From: PLanc-01 sp034678485
GTDB taxonomy: Bacteria; Planctomycetota; Phycisphaerae; Sedimentisphaerales; Anaerobacaceae
Reading direction: 5' to 3'
DNA: 64,000 bases
Assembly: GCA_034678485.1 (NCBI GenBank)
Contig: JAXDBU010000082.1
Span: forward strand, 4,622 to 68,621
In this document: piece by piece, positions 62,182 through 64,000 of the stretch
Layout: each line of letters opens with the position of its first letter
How positions within the stretch are numbered: the stretch's first letter is position 1
Program-made: the position numbers and the translations under genes
The notes under the pieces: model-generated
Told to the model about the DNA's origin: nothing
Seen by the model: only the letters and a program-made list of their open reading frames with translations
Database searches by the model: none

Positions 62182-63951
62182 ATGAAGATCGGATGTCTAC
62201 TGTTTCTGGGATGCCTTTGCCTGTTTCCGGGCCTGGCGGCGGCCGTCCCGCTGGAAGTCGGCTCCGGCGTCAACACAGCATCGGTCTACATCGAATGGTC
62301 CGACGGATTCAGCGCTGAGTTCTTGGTCCATTTCGGCCAGGCCGAATCGGATACGACGACCGGCCTGGGATTGATGGACATCATTGAGGCCGAGACCGAG
62401 TTGACTACCGTACGCCAGGATTTCGGCTGGGGCATGTATGTCGATGGGATCAGCTACCAGGGACACAGCGACGCCGGATACGGCGGCGCCGCCCTGTGGT
62501 GGCACTACTGGGAGAACAACGCTGGCAGCCGCAACCTCTGGCAGTCCTCCGCAACCGGCGCCGCAGGACGAACCGTCGCGCACGGCGACGCGGATGCCTG
62601 GATCTACGGCAGCGAGGACGAGCCGGAGCCCATCGACGTGATCGAGGTCGGTTCCGGCGTGAACAGCGCATCGGTGTTCATCGAATGGGCCGATGGCTTC
62701 ACCGCCGAGTTTCTGGTCCATTTCGGATCGTCCGAATTGGACACGACGACCGGCTTGGGCCTGATGGATACCATCGATGCCGAAACGGAGCTGACGACCC
62801 TGCGCGTCGATTTCGACCGGGGAACCTACATCGACGGGATCGGTTACCAGCGGCACTACAATGAGGGCTGGGCCGGCGGCGAGGATTGGTGGCATTACTG
62901 GGAGAACCCCGCCGGCAGTCGCGAGGGCTGGGTTGCGTCCGCCACCGGCGCCAGCGGGCGCGCAGTCGCCCACGGCGACGCCGACGGCTGGATCTACGGT
63001 CACGCCGACGCTCCTGTAACCCAGGAGTCCTTCCTGGTAGACTACGGGCAGTATGTGTACGATCCCAACGACTTCGCCACGGCATGGGTTGCCTACGAGC
63101 CGCAAGGCATGGCCAGCGATTGGCTCACGAGCGAGCCGTTCGACGATCCCAGCGCCGCCCTGGGACGTCCCACGGTCGACACCAGCGGCGACGACTGGTT
63201 CATTGCCATGAACATGAGCTGCCCGGTCGTCCCGGTTTACCCGGCATTCCGTGCCCACGAACTGGTCTACCTTGGCGAAGGCGGCTCCATCACGCTCGCT
63301 TTCAACCATCCCGTGCGAGACGATGAAGAGAATCCCTACGGCATCGACTTGCTGGTGTTCGGCAACCCGTACCAACTCATCGGCGGGGACCAGGGCTGGG
63401 TCAACGGCGATCCGGGACTTGTGAAGGTCGGCCCCTCCGGCGGGATCGAGCCGGGCATCGTGTCGGTCAGTCAGGACGGCAAAGCCTGGTACAGCTTCAC
63501 GAACGATCCGAATTTCATGAGCGACGATCCCAACTTCATCAAGCTCGCCGGCGATGCGACGGATGGTCTATTCTGTGATGGCTCTGCTCCCACACTGGGC
63601 CGGGTTTATGATCCCGACCACGCAGACGCCTCGCTGGGCGATTGGAATCAGTGGTGGGCGGAGCCGACGAACCCGACCCTGCCGCTCGATCCGTCGCTGT
63701 CCTGTGCCTCGTTTGACGGGATGTCCGTAGCGCGCGTCGCGCAGACCTACGGCGACTCGGCGGGCGGCACCGGCTATGACGTGGCTCGACTGGATCTGCC
63801 GGTCGATCCCGATACAGGCCTGAAGTGGTTCAAGTACGTTCGAATCGACGACGCGCCGGGCGGCGGGTCGCCCGAAGTCGATGCAGTGGCCGACGTGAGC
63901 TGCCTGGGTGACTGCGAGACCTCGGTGTCGGCCGAGGATCCAAACGAGTAG
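62182..63951 (+). CDS. Riboswitch-controlled secreted protein with 130-residue tandem repeat
   Basis: 589 residues from ATG 62182 (GAGGAGAAGGTCT; a GTG at 62167 overlaps that site). Signal peptide ~1-21. Two similar modules follow: EVGSGVNTASVYIEW (from 25) and EVGSGVNSASVFIEW (from 155), each running through AEFLVHFG, TTTGLGLMD, WWHYWEN, AVAHGDA or TVAHGDA and WIYG. Each has ~10 aromatic residues that could form a ligand pocket. The C-terminal half (~275-589) has VDYGQYVYDPNDFATAW, LGEGGSITLAFNHPVRDD, NPYGIDLLVFGNPYQL, SVSQDGKAWYSF, a sandwich-like module. No enzyme motif. Control by B12 and export suggest corrinoid capture outside the cell (inference). No sorting signal at the C-terminus. 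Confidence 0.85.
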   Translation: MKIGCLLFLGCLCLFPGLAAAVPLEVGSGVNTASVYIEWSDGFSAEFLVHFGQAESDTTTGLGLMDIIEAETELTTVRQDFGWGMYVDGISYQGHSDAGYGGAALWWHYWENNAGSRNLWQSSATGAAGRTVAHGDADAWIYGSEDEPEPIDVIEVGSGVNSASVFIEWADGFTAEFLVHFGSSELDTTTGLGLMDTIDAETELTTLRVDFDRGTYIDGIGYQRHYNEGWAGGEDWWHYWENPAGSREGWVASATGASGRAVAHGDADGWIYGHADAPVTQESFLVDYGQYVYDPNDFATAWVAYEPQGMASDWLTSEPFDDPSAALGRPTVDTSGDDWFIAMNMSCPVVPVYPAFRAHELVYLGEGGSITLAFNHPVRDDEENPYGIDLLVFGNPYQLIGGDQGWVNGDPGLVKVGPSGGIEPGIVSVSQDGKAWYSFTNDPNFMSDDPNFIKLAGDATDGLFCDGSAPTLGRVYDPDHADASLGDWNQWWAEPTNPTLPLDPSLSCASFDGMSVARVAQTYGDSAGGTGYDVARLDLPVDPDTGLKWFKYVRIDDAPGGGSPEVDAVADVSCLGDCETSVSAEDPNE

Positions 63952-63967
63952 GCGTTCTCCTACAGTG

Positions 63968-64000
63968 CTGCGGATCGGCGGTGAATCCGCCGATCCGCAG
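63968..64000 (+). terminator. Terminator hairpin after the riboswitch-controlled gene
   Basis: CTGCGGATCGGCGG (63968-63981) pairs perfectly with CCGCCGATCCGCAG (63987-64000) around a 5-base loop, 16 bases after the stop codon. The window ends here, so a T-run cannot be checked. If it is a terminator, the gene is transcribed alone. Confidence 0.7.

Overview
The window is most likely from a Planctomycetota genome, probably of the Phycisphaerae/Sedimentisphaerales type. This rests on family content, not on a marker gene: large secreted carbohydrate-active proteins with LamG, CBM-like and discoidin-like domains; a pseudopilin with the FTLIELLVVIAVIALLMSI leader; an ECF sigma/FecR pair; a VPAPGA-type PEP-CTERM protein; an ECF sigma next to a Ser/Thr kinase with WD40 propellers; and Tat-exported GH116 and Gfo/Idh/MocA proteins. 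No rRNA, tRNA or CRISPR array was seen.

Layout. 1-31.8 kb is a polysaccharide-degradation region. A co-oriented minus-strand run (17.35 down to 5.8 kb) encodes ECF sigma factor, FecR-domain regulator, pseudopilin, GH172 (DUF2961) protein, LamG/discoidin protein and Tat-exported GH116 glycosidase. Flanking it are two large secreted proteins, a GH-like protein, a Gfo/Idh/MocA oxidoreductase, a secreted nucleoside-hydrolase-like protein, a sialate O-acetylesterase and a heparinase II/III-like lyase. An AbiE-type toxin-antitoxin pair with two inverted-repeat operators and a PLD-like protein sit inside it (22.3-24.8 kb).

31.8-37.8 kb holds a TetR regulator with a tandem operator, a methyltransferase, and a Fur/PerR-type regulator followed by katG, a peroxiredoxin and RidA: a peroxide-defence cluster.

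37.9-48.9 kb is the strangest part. Many genes look like products of internal deletions: a YeeE/YedE stub, a CheW-MCP chimera, a metallo-beta-lactamase-fold protein without its zinc motif, a pyruvoyl arginine decarboxylase without its self-cleavage serine, a frameshifted MrpORP-like gene without its P-loop, a MinD-ferredoxin ATPase joined to a methyltransferase tail, and an IS1634-type transposase whose 3' end runs into that ATPase gene. Among them is an 809-residue open frame fusing a histidine kinase to a CoA-disulfide-reductase-like flavoprotein and a rhodanese. It is either a new redox-linked signalling protein or another fusion scar.

49-64 kb carries a DUF5131 protein, a serine-beta-lactamase-fold protein with degenerate catalytic motifs, a truncated ardA beside an IS256-like remnant and a perfect long inverted repeat, an ECF sigma/hypothetical pair divergent from the kinase-WD40 gene, a PEP-CTERM protein, an internalin-like leucine-rich-repeat protein, a broken LamG gene, and a cobalamin riboswitch with a terminator in front of a secreted protein containing a 130-residue tandem repeat. 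That last pair is the cleanest lead to an undescribed function (extracellular corrinoid handling).
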